DNA of 64,000 nt, taken from NCBI GenBank assembly GCA_022496805.1, contig CM040085.1, forward strand, positions 38,035,811-38,099,810, in the 5' to 3' direction. The DNA is from Pohlia nutans (taxonomy: Eukaryota > Streptophyta > Bryopsida > Bryales > Mniaceae). Positions 36,601 through 49,972 of this stretch are shown here, piece by piece. Positions within the stretch are counted from its first letter, which is position 1; each line of letters starts with the position of its first letter. The notes under the pieces were generated by a model, which had not been told where the DNA came from, did no database searches, and saw only the letters and a program-made list of their open reading frames with translations. The position numbers and the translations under genes are program-made.

Positions 36601-38100
36601 TTGTAGAAAGAAAGCGGGTAGATGACCTTTGGTCATCCATCAAGGACAATCGGTACAAGCAACAGAAACTAAGGCTGCAGGTTACTATCTCTTTGCATTT
36701 TATGAGTGTCTTCTTTGCAGCATTACAGCATGTCTTCATATTGCTTCTGTTCATTCCTTTTCTTACGAATCCATGTTGCTGCGGACTTCTGTAATCGGTA
36801 GGTACTACACATGTAGTATCGTTTCTTTAGCACGAAGTCTTCTAATACTGGAACTTCGGATGCAGAGGTGCGGAGTGAAAAGGCTTTTATACTTAATTGA
36901 AGGAGACCCGAACCTGACTGATGCTTCAGAACCTCTGAAGACAGCGTAAGACTATTCTTACATGTATTTTTACATTTTAGAGGCAGCAAAAACTCTTTCA
37001 TGTTTACATTTGGTGAACTCAGGCAAGAACGAAAAGGTCTCCTTAAAAAATAATTCTGAGATGAATAAAAAAATGAATATTTTTCTCTTATTCCCGTTTA
37101 ATTGATTGAAAGGCCACTCTCAGCAGTAGTTATAATGCAACATGATTATCTTACAGCTGTTTAGGCAGGGAGCATATGTCGTCCACTCCCATGGCATTTG
37201 CAAATCCACTCCATTTAATATGAGCTTCATAGTTATGAGCTCTCATTGATCTTGAGTGTCCAGCTTAAATTTGACAAATTATAAATCTGTGCCAATTTCG
37301 CGTTTCTTATCTGTTCAGGGCATTTACAACCGAGATTCTAGAAGGATTTGACGTACAACGTACGCGTGACATGAGTGAGACGGTTCAGAAATATGGCGAG
37401 CTGACCTCGGCAATTATTGACCGGTATGCGTTAGAAGTTGGGAAGCCTGGCCAACATTCTGGGGGTAATTGTATGCGCTATGTGGAGTTTGTGGACTTCT
37501 GCAAGGATATAGAAAAGGAACGTGTCACTGATGTGTTTGGTGTCCAATTGATGCAGGTACTGTTTGTTCTTCTGAACTCTTAAATGTATTTGCTTGCTCG
37601 CCATGTCAAGTTTTTGGTTCCCTGTTGTCTTCTCTTTAGTAGTTGTTTTCTTCATTTCCCCTCTTCAATTTGTGTTGACTTGCTTCTTTGGTTGAAACGA
37701 TGGGATATATAGGTGCGGAATGTCACAGAAGACATTGCTCTGTCAATCCTGGAGACATATCCGACCTTATATTCTTTAGCTCTCGCTTACACAGAACTCG
37801 TAAGTGTTCCCTTTGCAAAAGAGTCTGTTCTGAGTACCATGTACTTAGAATTTTCTGTTTTAAATTTTACTAAGAGTTTTTCTAGTTAATCTGAAAGTCC
37901 TCTATTGAATTGGCGTTAAATACTCGGCAAAGAGAATTCATTTGATGTGAGTAACGGGTCGTATTTTGTTTAATATGTTCCAGGAGGGCGATGTTTCAGC
38001 GCAAGAGCTACTGTTGAAGGACATACCGATACGCAACAAGAACAAGACTATTGGCGCAAATATCAGCAAGAACATTTACAAGCTTGTGTGGGCTCCATAA
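33624..38100 (+). CDS. MUS81: Crossover junction endonuclease MUS81 (15 exons)
   Basis: MUS81 is the catalytic subunit of the MUS81-EME1 structure-specific nuclease, which cuts branched DNA in meiotic recombination and fork repair. Exons: 33624-33808, 34138-34241, 34347-34419, 34514-34600, 34727-34846, 34997-35207, 35401-35665, 35764-35844, 36017-36128, 36351-36411, 36522-36680, 36866-36945, 37319-37556, 37713-37799, 37984-38100. The phases join to 659 codons plus TAA. N-terminal helix-hairpin-helix domain at about 1-95; winged-helix-like block at about 100-215 ([17 protein letters not shown], then [18 protein letters not shown]); linker with a UBA-like stretch ([15 protein letters not shown]). 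The nuclease domain starts at VLDSREQF. Its metal-site motif GDx(n)ERKx3D is intact (G440, D441, E462, R463, K464, D468). The C-terminal helix-hairpin-helix contains [19 protein letters not shown]. Intron 7 seems to use a GC donor at 35666, and the exon 9 start at 36017 is chosen by phase. The linker around exons 7-9 is the least certain part. Confidence 0.94.
35055..35830. repeat. 26-bp inverted repeat linking MUS81 exons 6 and 8
   Basis: 35055-35080 (GGCACATTTGCCTCCACAGT...) is complementary to 35805-35830 at 25 of 26 positions. Both arms are within coding exons, about 725 bases apart, with exon 7 between them. Confidence 0.85.
35533..35652 (+). repeat. 60-bp tandem duplication inside MUS81 exon 7
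   Basis: Two adjacent 60-bp units encode 20-residue repeats ending [12 protein letters not shown]. They differ at about five positions. The period is a multiple of three, so the frame is kept. The repeat lies in the linker before the nuclease domain. Confidence 0.9.
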
Positions 38101-39969
38101 TTCTGTAAGACTAGTGTGCCTTGCGTTGTCGACTAAAAACCGTTTTGTGGTTCTTCTCGAGGCGAGTAGATTTTCTGATCAGCTTAACCAGGCCCATGCC
38201 CAAGCCCATGTAAAATTTTGCATTGCTTCTAAGCCCCAAACTTTCCAAATCTTCATTACTGTAGTTTTCAAAAACAATTATCCTATTGTTGGTTCTAAAG
38301 CAAACAGAAACTGCATGAGACTTACTAATGATACCATGTGCATGACCTAGAGCCTGCGTTTCCTCCCGCTCAGTTATATACTGTACTGCAGGTAGTGAAG
38401 CAAACAAATAACGAACTTAACCCTGGAACGTCGCCCGATGGACTGTCAACCATCTGTGGTTCATACTGAGAAATTGGGAATTTCATTCCTTTTTTTCGGT
38501 GAAGATTTAACAATATGCCATTGAGCTTAATTCAAGCAATTTATGATATTTTAAAATTTTACATGGGGGTTACAACTCAAAGAACTGTGTATTTTGGCAT
38601 TCCTGGCTTCAAATTGGTTTATTTTGCATTTGAGTTTAAGTAACAAAATGAAGCGTATCAAGTATTGTATTTGTTTCATTTAAATTTTTTGAAATATCCT
38701 AAAACGAAATATTTTTTATTTTAACTTAATCATGGCATACAAAAAAATTAAATCGTGTTTACATCACTATCTAGTGTATGGTGAAAATTCAAATTTTTGG
38801 ATACGCTGTATGTATTGGTAAAATCCATACTTTGCTACCTAACATGTAATATAGTTTGTCTATAAAAATAAAATAAAAACTATTGTTTTCATGCAAGTGT
38901 AGCAGTGTAGTATCTTGAGTGAATAGTATAGTGAGTGATTCCTAAAACTTTGCAATTGTAAAGAAGCCAAATTGTAACATTGTCAAGCACTTGAGATGAA
39001 ACTCTTCTCTATTACAAATCTATTATAGGTCTCAAATTTATTAAGAATTGATTCAAGTATTGATTATCAAAGTATCTTATTGTGTAAAGAATTATTAAAT
39101 AAAGGTAGAAAAATCATTAAAAATTATATCCATGACTTTAAATGACCTAGGTTGCACTCAAGATTGTTGTCAAAAGAAACCTGAATTCCTTTTTATTGTG
39201 GGTGTGCATACCAATTTTTCAAGAATGTTGTTGTCTATTACAAAGATTTGTGCCAACCATTGACTATGATGTGAAAAATACTCTTATGAATTAATATAAT
39301 AAAATTTTACTATTATATCACAATTTTTAACAAATTTGGTTTAACAAATTCACAAGAGGAATTGTTGACTTAAATCTTTATTAGAACAAATCCACTATTG
39401 TTCTCTACTAAGATTAAATAAAGATTTTGATGTTTCAATTGTAGAGTTGTTTGAAGTGTACGTGAAAATAAAAAGTGCCAAATTTAAATGAAAATTATAT
39501 TCTAATTCCAATAGAAATGGTTGCATTTATCAATAGATATAAGATGGAAGAAAACAACCCCCAATTAATTTCAATTTCCTACAATTTTTTAAGGCTACAT
39601 CAAATTCAAAGTGTTTATTTTGGTGGAAATTAAAAACTAAAATGTCATGAAATTTTTTGGTACCCTCATATCTAACCGAGTGAATAAAGGGACTATTGTG
39701 AATGTTTCAATTTGTTTAGTAATGTATAGCAATTGGCTTTTGTTGGAGATGTTCTGTGCAAGATACATGTTTTGTAAACAAAAAGAGAGGGAAAAAGAAA
39801 AACCAACCAACCAACTTCAACTATGTAGTAGATATTTGGTGGATTGGGATGAAGAGAAGACATGAATTCAAAACTTAAAGTTTCATTTGCCTTGCCTAAA
39901 ATCACAAAAACCCATTTTAACTTGGATAGAGCTTTACAAGTTAAACCAATTGCATAATTACTTCATTTC
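38101..39969. other. Intergenic DNA after MUS81
   Basis: The first part is likely the MUS81 3' UTR. A TTAA-CCCTGGAACGTCGCCC motif at about 38417 looks like the left end of a TTAA element, but no partner end was found. The remainder is AT-rich with nothing recognised. Confidence 0.45.
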
Positions 39970-40790
39970 TCTTAAAGTGAATAATTTTTTTTGTAGCTCG
40001 ATCATAACTTGTCTGGATAGTTAAATTTCTTGTGGCCGGTTGCTTGTCTGGACAATTGTAAACTGACTCTAAGCATGTGAGGAACTATCAGACATTAGGA
40101 ACTATCAAACAAAATATTTTTGCTAAAGGACGTTTATGGGTCAAGACCAAACTTGAATGAGAGGATCTCCTCAACATGATTTTTGCATGTATGTCAAGAT
40201 GGCATATGGCCTCTAGACATGTGGCTTTCATGCTGCACAAAACCATATTACAAAAATTTGATCAATCCTCTCCTTGTGGTATCACATTCTCTTTTAGATC
40301 ATAACAACCCTTGATTGATGTGAGATTTCCCAACATGAAATTGATGTGAGATGTCCCGCCAATTGTATAATTTATTCCTCTTAATGTGATTAAAATTTCT
40401 TGTGACTCATGACTTGTTCGGACAGTTAAATTTCTTGTGGTTGGTGCTTGTTTGGATAGTTAAAGTTCTTGTGCCTTAGTAGCTTGTTTGGACAATTGTA
40501 AATTGACCCTAAGCGTGTGAGGTTCTATCATAAAGAAGATTTTTGCTAAGGGACGATTATGGATCATGGCCAAACTTGGATGAAAGGATCTCTTCAATAT
40601 GATTTTTGCATGCATGTCAAAAAGGCATATGGCCTTTAGACGTGTGGCTTTCATGCTACACTTAGCCTTAGGACAAAAACTTCAATCAATCCTTTCTTTG
40701 TGGTGCTTCTTTGCTTCTACTTTGAACCACAACAACCCATGATTGATGTAAATGTCCCATTAGGAAATTAACATGCAAGGGCATTCAGGG
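39970..40790. repeat. Diverged tandem duplication, about 420-bp unit
   Basis: 39970-40380 and 40381-40790 share in order GTTAAATTTCTTGTGG, GGACAATTGTAAA, TTTTTGCTAA(A/G)GGACG, CATGATTTTTGCATG-like, GGCATATGGCCT and ACAACCC..GATTGATGT blocks. It is non-coding. Confidence 0.8.
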
Positions 40791-41060
40791 TTTAGAGTAA
40801 CAACACATAGGTGGTTTTTTAATTACTATAACATCAATGAAGATTCTATAATTGGAACCTTTCACCAATAACTTAACAACTTAAATTGCATTGGGTCAAC
40901 TCATCAATTTCTAACAGTTTTACAATATAAAACATTTAATATCAATAGGAATATTCACAATGGAAAACTTCCATTGTTGAATTCTCTAAAACATAGTAGT
41001 TTGATTTTTTATAAATAAAACAAAATCTAAACCATTAACCTCATGTCATAGTATATTAAT

Positions 41061-41325
41061 TGCTTAAGCACTATAAAAAAAAGTTCATTATGTTGTTTAA
41101 CAATTCCAACTCTACTTCTATTTTAACTCAATTTTATTTTTTTATTAATCCACACTCTCTATTTCTATTGAATTGACAATAAAAAGTAAATGCGTAAGCA
41201 CTATAAAAAAAGGTCTATTATGCCCTTTTAATAATTCCAACTCTACTTCTATTTAACTCAATTTTTTTTCTTAATCCACACTCTCTATTTTACTGCGTTG
41301 ACAATAAAAAGTAAATTTGAAGATG
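41061..41325. repeat. Tandem duplication, about 130-bp unit
   Basis: Two adjacent copies, each with AAGCACTATAAAAAAA, AATTCCAACTCTACTTCTAT, AATCCACACTCTCTATTT and GACAATAAAAAGTAAAT in order. Confidence 0.85.
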
Positions 41326-41702
41326 AAATTGGATCCTTTCATAAAAGTCAAAATTATGTCAACCGCTTAGTGAATATGAATGTTGGTTATTTTTATACAT
41401 ATTATATGTCATGCATGTTGTAAATTGTGAGTGCTAGTAGTAGAGCCTCACTTACAATCTACAACATGCATCACGAAAGCATTTGCTCAAACCTAATACA
41501 AAGATCGGTGAACATCCAAGTCACTTCCACAAATTGTCTATAGGATCTTTTTTAAAGAATCATAGAATTGGCTCTAACAAGATTGATACTCAATCACCAT
41601 GAACTGTATGAGCCCTCAATTGATTGTCTCAATCTGCAGCACAACACCATTCACATGTATTTGAATGTGCACCAAATCTTAATTTGAGCTTCAAACCCTA
41701 AT

Positions 41703-42225
41703 TTAACCCTTAAACGTACCACTCTTTTGTAGGAAAGTCAAACTACACAATTTAGCCTTCAAGATTTATCAAAATATATTTTGTAATATTTTTCATGCAT
41801 GGAATTGAAATTTTCAGATTTTTTTGATTTAATACGGCTTTTTAACAAATTTTTAAGTCAAATACTTCAAAAAAAAAATTATTACAAAAAAGCTTTAAAA
41901 AATTAATATTTTTTTGGGAGCAGGTACAAATTACAATGGAGAATCACATGATATGTTTTCCATAGAAAAATTGTATTTAAATTTTGAAATTCGAAAGGTG
42001 AACATCCTATGTAGTGTAATTCAAACCTTGAGCTACAAAGCTTGCACAAGCAATAAAATACTCAATAATTGGAATTTTTAAGGTTTGAAAAGTGGAGTTC
42101 AAACTAGACTTAATAAAATTATTATCTTAGTTGGATGTATTAGCAACAAAAGTCGTCTTCAAGATCAAAATTGGGTTTGACCAACAAACGTCCAGAAACT
42201 GGATGCCTGGACGTTTAGGGGTTAA
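41703..42225. mobile_element. TTAA MITE, singleton
   Basis: 523 bp. TTAA-CCCTTAAACGTACC at the left faces GCCTGGACGTTTAGGGG-TTAA at the right. It shares the terminal pattern but not the interior of families A-C. Confidence 0.75.
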
Positions 42226-42579
42226 AGGAGTACCCAAAACATTGCCGAATTGTTACATAAAATTCATTTTGGTTCATTAGCCACCACTTTCTAGTCTGTT
42301 GATTGTTCACATGTTCTAAGATCCTATACGTTTTCTAGTAGAACATCTCGTAGTTAAAGTAGAACAACAAAACACCATGATCTGAACTTGACGGACAACG
42401 TAGTACAAAGAACACTTGTGACAGGTAGTGTGGGCAACGATGACCATGTCCACACGCCCATGGTGCCTCCACCGCTGGCCCTCGTTAACGTCCACAAAGT
42501 TCATAGGGGGTTTAACATCCCGAGTCTTGGGCTACGGTAGTAACTTGCTTATAGAAAATGTGAGCAATAGATTATTATG

Positions 42580-42819
42580 CATACAGTTCTTTAACCCTCG
42601 TAAGCTATACCTAGGAATAAGAATTGTTACACGAGAATGTAGCGGGTTCTAGAATATTGGACATGCCAAGTAATTCTTCACCTAAAAAATGATGGTAGAG
42701 AGTTGGAAGTGCATAGAATTGGATGTTCACTGCCTCAAGAATCACATGTTTTGAATTTTTTATCTTTCATGCAGTGAGAGCAAAAAGGTGAATTCTTGCA
42801 AGGGCTAAAGAACCTTATG
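42580..42819. mobile_element. MITE family E copy 2, inverted
   Basis: The ends GTTCTTTAACCCTCGTAAGC and GGGCTAAAGAACCTTATG are TIRs. The interior is the reverse complement of 44348-44581. Small frames overlapping at 42316-42652 are not protein-like. Confidence 0.7.
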
Positions 42820-43030
42820 AGTTACGATCATAGCTAATTAGGAATAATGGCATTTCCTGAACTTCAAACCCAAATATAATATACATTTAATTTATTTTTA
42901 AAAAATTGGCACAGACAACTCGCAAATAAATTATACATTTGACATAACCCCTCATACATGCCCTGATATCATAATCATATGACAAGTAGTTGTTGAATCC
43001 TGAGTGCCTACAGGCTAAGATAAGTTATGA

Positions 43031-43577
43031 TTAACCCTTTACCGTCCCCATTCAACACTGTTTTCAAAGAAGCGTTATTAAATGTTTGATGAAAACCAAA
43101 AATGGGGTTATGGTCAAAGCAAAGTCGTTAATGTCAATGTGAAGATCACATTTGTACGGTTGGATTTATTCTATTTTTATTTAATATTTTAAAATTAATT
43201 TTGCAAGGTTTTCTCTTGAAATTCAATTTAAAATCCCAAATTAGCACCCAAAAAAATTAATTAATTTTTAATGAAATTGGAATAGCACGCACTACGAGAT
43301 GATATGGTTTTCATTATTTGATTTTATTTATTTTGGAAAATCATATTTAAGGTCCCACTTTTTAAACTAAAAATGAATCTTGACATAAACCAATTGTGTA
43401 GTTTTTCTAAAAATCATACTAATCTATTTTGAAGATTCAAACCGTACCAAGGATAGTGAACTTGCTCAAGAACCAAGAGAAATTTTGGTGGATGAAAATT
43501 GTTCAATTTGGATGAGAATCTAGCAGTTTCAATTTGTGCGTCGTCCACATAGTGGACACTGGCGCGTTAAAGGTTAA
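43031..43577. mobile_element. TTAA MITE, family A copy 3
   Basis: 547 bp from TTAA-CCCTTTACCGTCCCC to GGCGCGTTAAAGG-TTAA. It aligns with 4012-4559 and 11528-12073; one terminal G is lost at the right. Confidence 0.8.
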
Positions 43578-44009
43578 ATGCTAAAAAAATTCATTTTCAG
43601 AGTTGTGCAACTCACTTTTGAAGTTGGGGCCCAGTTCAGACCATCGCCTAGAAAAAACACTCTATGCACTTATCAGTCCAGTGCCTTGGCCTCTACTTTA
43701 CTTGTCATGTCATCACAATAGAAGGAGCTCGCGCGATAAGCTTTGTCCAGTGGACAAGATTGAGACCACTCCTTGGGATGATCCCAAATTTCACATGTTT
43801 TGTCCACCTACGTAGAGAATCATGAGCTGATGTGAAAGCGGAGAAGAGGGGGCTTCCGCTAGGGTCTGAATCATGTACTCGAGAAAACTAAATTTCAACC
43901 AATCTGGGACAAGAAAGTTTCCTCCGTCTTGTGGTTTGAGGCATGCCTAAGTTGCAGACGACTTTTCTGCAATGGACCATCTCAAGTACATGAGTCTTGT
44001 AAGTAAAAT
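43578..44009. other. Short intergenic stretch with balanced composition
   Basis: The frame at 43603-43815 (+) is open with mixed residues but no recognised relatives. It may be a decayed gene or element fragment. Confidence 0.35.
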
Positions 44010-44249
44010 TTTAGCCCCTACAAGTTCAAGGATTCATGGTTTTGAAATGACAAATTTAATGGATCGTATTTGTGTAAATACATAATTTGGATGGGACCAA
44101 ATTTTATACCATTAATATCAGTGAAGAATATTACATGTGTTGATAAAAAAAAAACAAGTAAGATTGAAACAAAAAGTTCACATTGGACCTACTCTAAACT
44201 GGTAAAAAAAGACATGAGGTCCAATTCACGCTTCTTGGTCCATTAGGTG
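44010..44249. mobile_element. Decayed copy of the GGACCAAG TTAA element
   Basis: It shares with 21685-21953 the blocks AAGGATTCATGGTT, GACCAAATTTTATA, ATCAGTGAAGAA, CATGAGG and CTTCTTGGTCC. The terminal TTAA sites are lost. Confidence 0.65.
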
Positions 44250-44347
44250 CACAAAAGATGTCCCCATGAGCCCTTGTCCTTACCTAGGACGTTCCTTCCC
44301 ATCTGAATTGTGCATTTGTGCTCATTTGCAATGAACACCGTATTCTT

Positions 44348-44581
44348 CATAAGGTTCTTTAGCCCTTGCAAGGGTTCACCCTTTTGCTCACTGCATCTAA
44401 GATAAAAAATTCAAAACATGTAATTCTTGAGACATGGCTACTGGGGACTTCCAACTCTCCACCATCATTCTTTAGGTTAAAGACTACGTGACATGTTTAA
44501 TATTCTAAAATTTGCTACAGCCATTCTCATGCAACGATTCTTATTCCTAGGTACAACCCAGAAGGGCTAAAGAACCTTATG
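44348..44581. mobile_element. MITE family E copy 3
   Basis: CATAAGGTTCTTTAGCCCTT at the left and AAGGGCTAAAGAACCTTATG at the right are complementary over 19 of 20 bases. It matches 7479-7668 and 42580-42819. Confidence 0.85.
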
Positions 44582-44991
44582 TTCATTTGCACTCCCAAAA
44601 TAAAATATTAAAAGTGTCCCGTTCTGGGGATGTTACTAAAAAGGGCATTCTTATCAGGTGTGGCAAGTCCAAGTCTTCAGATTTCTCTAGAACCCCCGGT
44701 GGTCTTGAATGAATGGGGACAAAAGTGCCCCCTATTTTTGTGCGGTTTAGGCCCCACTTTAAAAAACAACCCCCTCCTCCAATGGTTTTTTTATTCCCAA
44801 GTAGGTCTAATTTGGGGCCGTAGGCCCCAAATTAACAAAATAATTTGCCTGGTTACCTGCAAGGAGCAATTCTCAATGCAATTCAAAGTACAGTAACTTA
44901 TTATTAGGGATTTTTTTTGGTATTTTGGAGAAATGCTGAAGTGACATAAAATAAAATGGTGCAGCCAAATAATTTCATATTCATCTATGGA

Positions 44992-46126
44992 CAATGGTTT
45001 GATATGGGTACCCCAAAAAACCCTTTTAACTTTTAAATCAGCCCTTGTGGCAACTTTGAATGACTCCCTCTTTAAAACAAAATAAAAAATGAATCGACCG
45101 GATGTAGTTTTGATTTCCTACTCATGAAGCACACAAAAAAAAATCACGTAAAAATTGAAGAGTTTCAAAGATTTTAGAAGAGACTTTTTGTACAAAAATC
45201 AAAATTTGTCCCAGCTACTTAAAAAAATCCAAAACATTTGTAAAAAGTATTCAAGGACGTCATTTTGGTACCAATTTTTGATATGAAGTACATTGAGATA
45301 TGTGTTATATGAAGTGATTCATTTGAAGAATTAAAAATATTATTTAATTTGTACTACAATGCTTGCAAATGCTAATTTTTGGCAATAATTTCCCTTGAAG
45401 CATAAAAACATGCAAATGAATTTATTCAAATAAAACTATGGACTAGAATTAAAGTGTTTCATGTCATTTAGGTGTGGATATTTTATTTATAATTTTTATT
45501 TATAATTTTAGGCAATTGAAATGAAAAAAATTGTTGAAATCTGGAAAACAAAAATGTGTTTGGAATTTCAAATTTTTCAAATTTCGACAAATTCGTCCAC
45601 TTCAATTAACTAAAAATTGATTATTTTTAATTAAAAAAATCCACACCTGGATGACATTAAATACTTTAATTCAGGTCCAAAATTTTAATTGAATAAGTTA
45701 ATTTACATATTTTTATGCTTTGTGGGAAAATTTTCCAAAAATCAACATTTGTAGGCATTGTAGTGGAAAATAAATAATATTTTTAATCCTTCAAATTAGT
45801 TATTTCATATAACAGATATCTAGATGTACTTCATATCAAAAATTGGTACCAAAATGTCGTCACTAGATATTTTTAACGAATGTTTTGGATAGTTTTAAGT
45901 AGCTGGGACGAATTCTGATTTTTGTATAAAAAATCTCTTTTAAAATCTTTAAAACTCTTCAATTTTTACGTGAATAATTTTTTTGATGTACTTCATGAGT
46001 GTAGGAAATCAAAACAACATTCACTCCATTCATTTTTTATTTTGTTTTAAAGAGAGTCATTCAAAGTTGCCATAGTGGTTGATTTAAGAATTAAAAGGGC
46101 TTTTGGAGTACCCATATAGACCATTG
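44992..46126. mobile_element. Fold-back element copy 2
   Basis: 1135 bp with arms complementary from CAATGGTTTGATATGGGTAC to the complementary end near 46126. Blocks are in the same order as in 27594-28552, with a longer central part around 45500-45680. Confidence 0.85.
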
Positions 46127-48368
46127 CCTTTTAGTTATATTACTATAGACTATTTGACCTTCTCTAAACCAAAGAACTTCCTCTATGTTTCCTTGGGTGA
46201 TTTGTCCTCCAAGCTTTTCCATTCAACACTTCAACAACTATTTTTAATTATAGTATTCATATAAAAAAAATTCTTTGTGGGGTTTATAGTGTAAAGATAA
46301 TTTATAAGAACCATAAGAATCTTTTAATTAGTTTTAATATACATAAAAGAGATTTGTATAAAAAAAATTGTGAATCTTCCTATTAACTGTGGTAGTCATA
46401 CAAAGGTTGTGTGAAGTGTGTAAAAATGTTTTGTAAGGATTTAAGGATTTTTTGGTTAATAGTAGTATTCATACACAAATCCACTTATTTGTGGAAAAAT
46501 GTTTTGTAAGGATTAAAAAGCTCTCTTAGTTGGCTATAGTATTCATACCATAGAATTAAAGAATCTGTTGGTTAAATGTAATCTTTATAAATAATTCTTT
46601 TTAAATGAATAAAAGGAATTATCTATTTAGGTCAACTAATCTATAAAAGGGCTAACAAAATATTGATTGTACTTCTAAAAAATTCAAAAATTTCTATTTA
46701 TTTATTTTTTGTCTCAATATGACTTCAATATAGAGTATTTCCAATAGTAATAATTTTTTTTTAAAAAACTTGATACTAGATAATATAACAATCTCATTAT
46801 TGCGACACATTTTTGCACGATCAAACTATTGTAGTCTTAAACTCCCTCTCTAATATGAGTATGACCTCGATAATACAACACTTTGAAAAATATACCCCCC
46901 TTCTATGGATGACCTTATTAATTTTTCAATAGGCTTCTGTAGAAATCCCATTACAACACAAAGAGTGCAACAACTCAAAAAGGCTTGGTCACAAAATATA
47001 AATAAATAAGTAATTTAGGTGTTTTCTTAAGTAAGCATAAAAAAATCTAAACTTTAGTAGTAGGCAATGCTCTAGCATTTATATGATTTTTTAATCATCT
47101 ACAGTGCCTAAGGCTAGGGAGCCTCTTATGAGATTGATGTACATTAAAAGTTTATTTTTTCAAGGTCAGGAGTACACTAAATGGTGTATTTAGTATATAG
47201 GGATAATTGATGTCTTTTACCACAATTTGTTCAAAGGTGAAGAAAAACAGTGTCCCTACAATATATAGGTGTTTGCCACTTGTCATTCCCATTTTTACTG
47301 AGGGTGTCATGTTCTTTTCAAGTAATGATAGTGACATGAGGTGGCATGCCATGTTTATTATAAAGTTGCCATATGTAATTCGTACACTACATTCATTTTT
47401 TTTTTACAAGGATACTATATCTTCCTAAAATTAATAATGTTCAGGTTGACAATTGTATCCCAAATATTAAATACGTCATTTAGTGTAATGTATTATACCA
47501 TGTACAATGAGAGTAACTATAAAAAACTACATTAGTGCCCAAGAATAGACAACTCATCCAAATGAAGTTTATTTTTTCTAAAGTATGGCTACTTTTTGAA
47601 GTTGCTTTACATATGTAATGTGAGGGCCACATAGGTCATGACACAATTGGTTTAATATAGATGAAGTAAAATGGATGTTTTTTAAACTGGGAGACAAGAT
47701 ATTTGCTTTATAAGTGTTGTTAAGAAAACAAATGTCTCTCTACTTCACAATATCAAACTTCAAGGATGGGAAGTAAAACAATCACAATCTCCGTTGTTGG
47801 GGCCTATAGAACTACACATATTAAATATCTCCAATTATAGAGGCAATTGAATATACTCAAGTCATCAATGATCAATGAGTGATCTTGTTTAAATTGTTAA
47901 AAAAATTTAAGAACAATGTTGATGAAGATAAGTCAACCAATATGACAATTTACAATTGCTATTACATTATTCAATTGATTAGAGGGGACTAAGAAAGAAC
48001 ATCACTACATTTTACGAGGATAGTTGAACTCCTAACTTTTCATCAGAGGCACTCCTTCTATTCTTATACAAAAAGCACCTCCAAGAGTCCAAGAATTCAA
48101 CACACTGTTGGAAACACATTGAAGAGATGAAAAATCATAGAACTGTTTCCAAATGAGGTAGCACATGCATTTCCTCACATTCCAATAGCGGTTAGTGCCA
48201 AGGCCTTGGCATCCTCCATTGGATGCCTTTTTGTTGCAACCCCTAGAAAAATGTGCATACGTGGAGACCCAGATACAAGTCCTATTGAATTTCACGAGCA
48301 CCAAAAAAGAAGAAGGATATGAAAGATTGAGGATGAGTATGAAATGCTGCAATTTGTTAGCAAAACTT
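46127..48368. other. Intergenic DNA with degenerate repeats
   Basis: 46380-46620 has diverged repeats around ATGTTTTGTAAGGAT and TAGTATTCATAC. 47200-47370 is the second copy of the repeat in PIG-S intron 3. No gene was recognised. Confidence 0.5.
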
Positions 48369-48698
48369 CACTAGTAGAAAACATGGTCGAAAAGAACCGC
48401 AACCAAAATCGGCTGTGGTTCTTTTGACCACCCTGATCTGCAGTCACTTAGCGACTACAGAATTTTTGTTTTTGATTTACGACTGCAATTTTAGGAATTT
48501 CAGAGCGTGTAATATACCGTTGGAAAGGTCTTGAAAACACCTTTCCAACGGTATATTACACGTCCCTAAATGATTAAAATTGCAGTCACAAATCTAAAAA
48601 AAAAATCTGCAGTCGTTTAGCGACTGCAGATCAGGGTGGTCAAAAGAACCGCAGCCGATTTTGGCTGCGGTTCTTTTCGACCATGTCTTCTACTAGTG
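48369..48698. mobile_element. CACTA-type MITE, perfect hairpin, CTT duplication
   Basis: 330 bp bounded by CACTAGTAGAAAACATGGTC and its complement GACCATGTCTTCTACTAGTG. CTT is duplicated on both sides (48366-48368 and 48699-48701), as expected of CACTA (En/Spm) elements. The arms remain complementary almost to the centre, through GAACCGCA, GACCACCCTGATCTGCAG and TCTTGAAAACACCTTTCCAA. Confidence 0.9.
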
Positions 48699-48701
48699 CT
48701 T

Positions 48702-49972
48702 GGAATTGGCAGCTCACAGATGCGGAACATGAGATGCTCTCTGCCAAGGGAGTTGTTTGTACGTTTTTGTGCCGTTCTCTAAATTTTCATCTCTTCATTG
48801 TGTTTGTCAATCGTTTCATTGCTTAAAGTATTCTTGTTTTCACAAAACCATATGTCGAGTTGGTTCATGTCAAGGATCTTGCAAATGAACATTTGTTTGT
48901 TTAGTACAATTTTCACCCCATGTTTTGAGGATTGTGAGGTGTCGTTTGTTGCAATTGAGATTGTTTAGACAATTAATTATTGTTTGGAGCCAAAAATTCA
49001 AACACTTCAAGCTTATGAAGATTGTCTCTCCAAGCATGCAAGTCTCTCTCCCAAATCTCTCTCCTTCACAGAGGCTTTATTAGCATTGAAGAACTTTTTA
49101 AAACGCAACAGATTATACAACAATGTGAGTCCTTACATTTGCACACAATAAATTAATAGTAACATGTAAAATGTAATACTTTAGTCATTTCAATTTTGAA
49201 TGGTAACCTTACTATTAGGTAGTATAGAGTCTATCCTTAATAGGAGTATATAGTTTTTGAGAGGGTTGTCAATTTTCCAACTTATGCTTGTATGTGAGAG
49301 ACAAGTTTATTGGACTTCTTTGACATTGTGTTCCACACTTTGTCTAGTAGTCGAGTCTAGGGGAGTTACTTTCAAATATTACGTAACAATGTGCAAACAA
49401 AGATAGGGTCAAAATAAATCTTTAAAAGTAAATTTTATAAATGATTTACATTAATATAGGATGCACAAAATTGATTACAAAAACAAAAATGAGAATATTC
49501 TCATAATAACACTAATTACATTAAGTATTAATTTTAATTTTTAGAATTTTAATTTTAATATTAAGAATTATTTTTAAAATTTAAAATTTTTAACAAGTAA
49601 AACAACTTTGATTTTTGAGTCACTTTCATTGTTTCTTGGACAAAGTTGTAGGACCTTAATGTAGGGCAATCCACTTAGGATTTTTTTTTCTCTCTCTCTT
49701 GAGTTTATCATAAGTAATCAAAGATTAACTTTGAAACAATCTAGAAACTAAAACATTGGTAGCATATACCTTCAACTTCAACTTCAAACAAGAAATGAAT
49801 AGTAGGATGGGTCTTTCAAATCAATGTGAATACAAGGTCAAAACACCAAAACCATACTTTTAAGCAATTCAACATAGTTGAGGTCACTTTTTTCAATGTA
49901 GAATATGTTATAGTATTAGAAATTAAAAATGATGGTTATACAAGAAAAATCAAAATTTTCGAATAAAATATG
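48702..49972. other. Intergenic DNA, nothing recognised
   Basis: AT-rich, no protein-like frame, no clear repeat ends. Confidence 0.45.
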
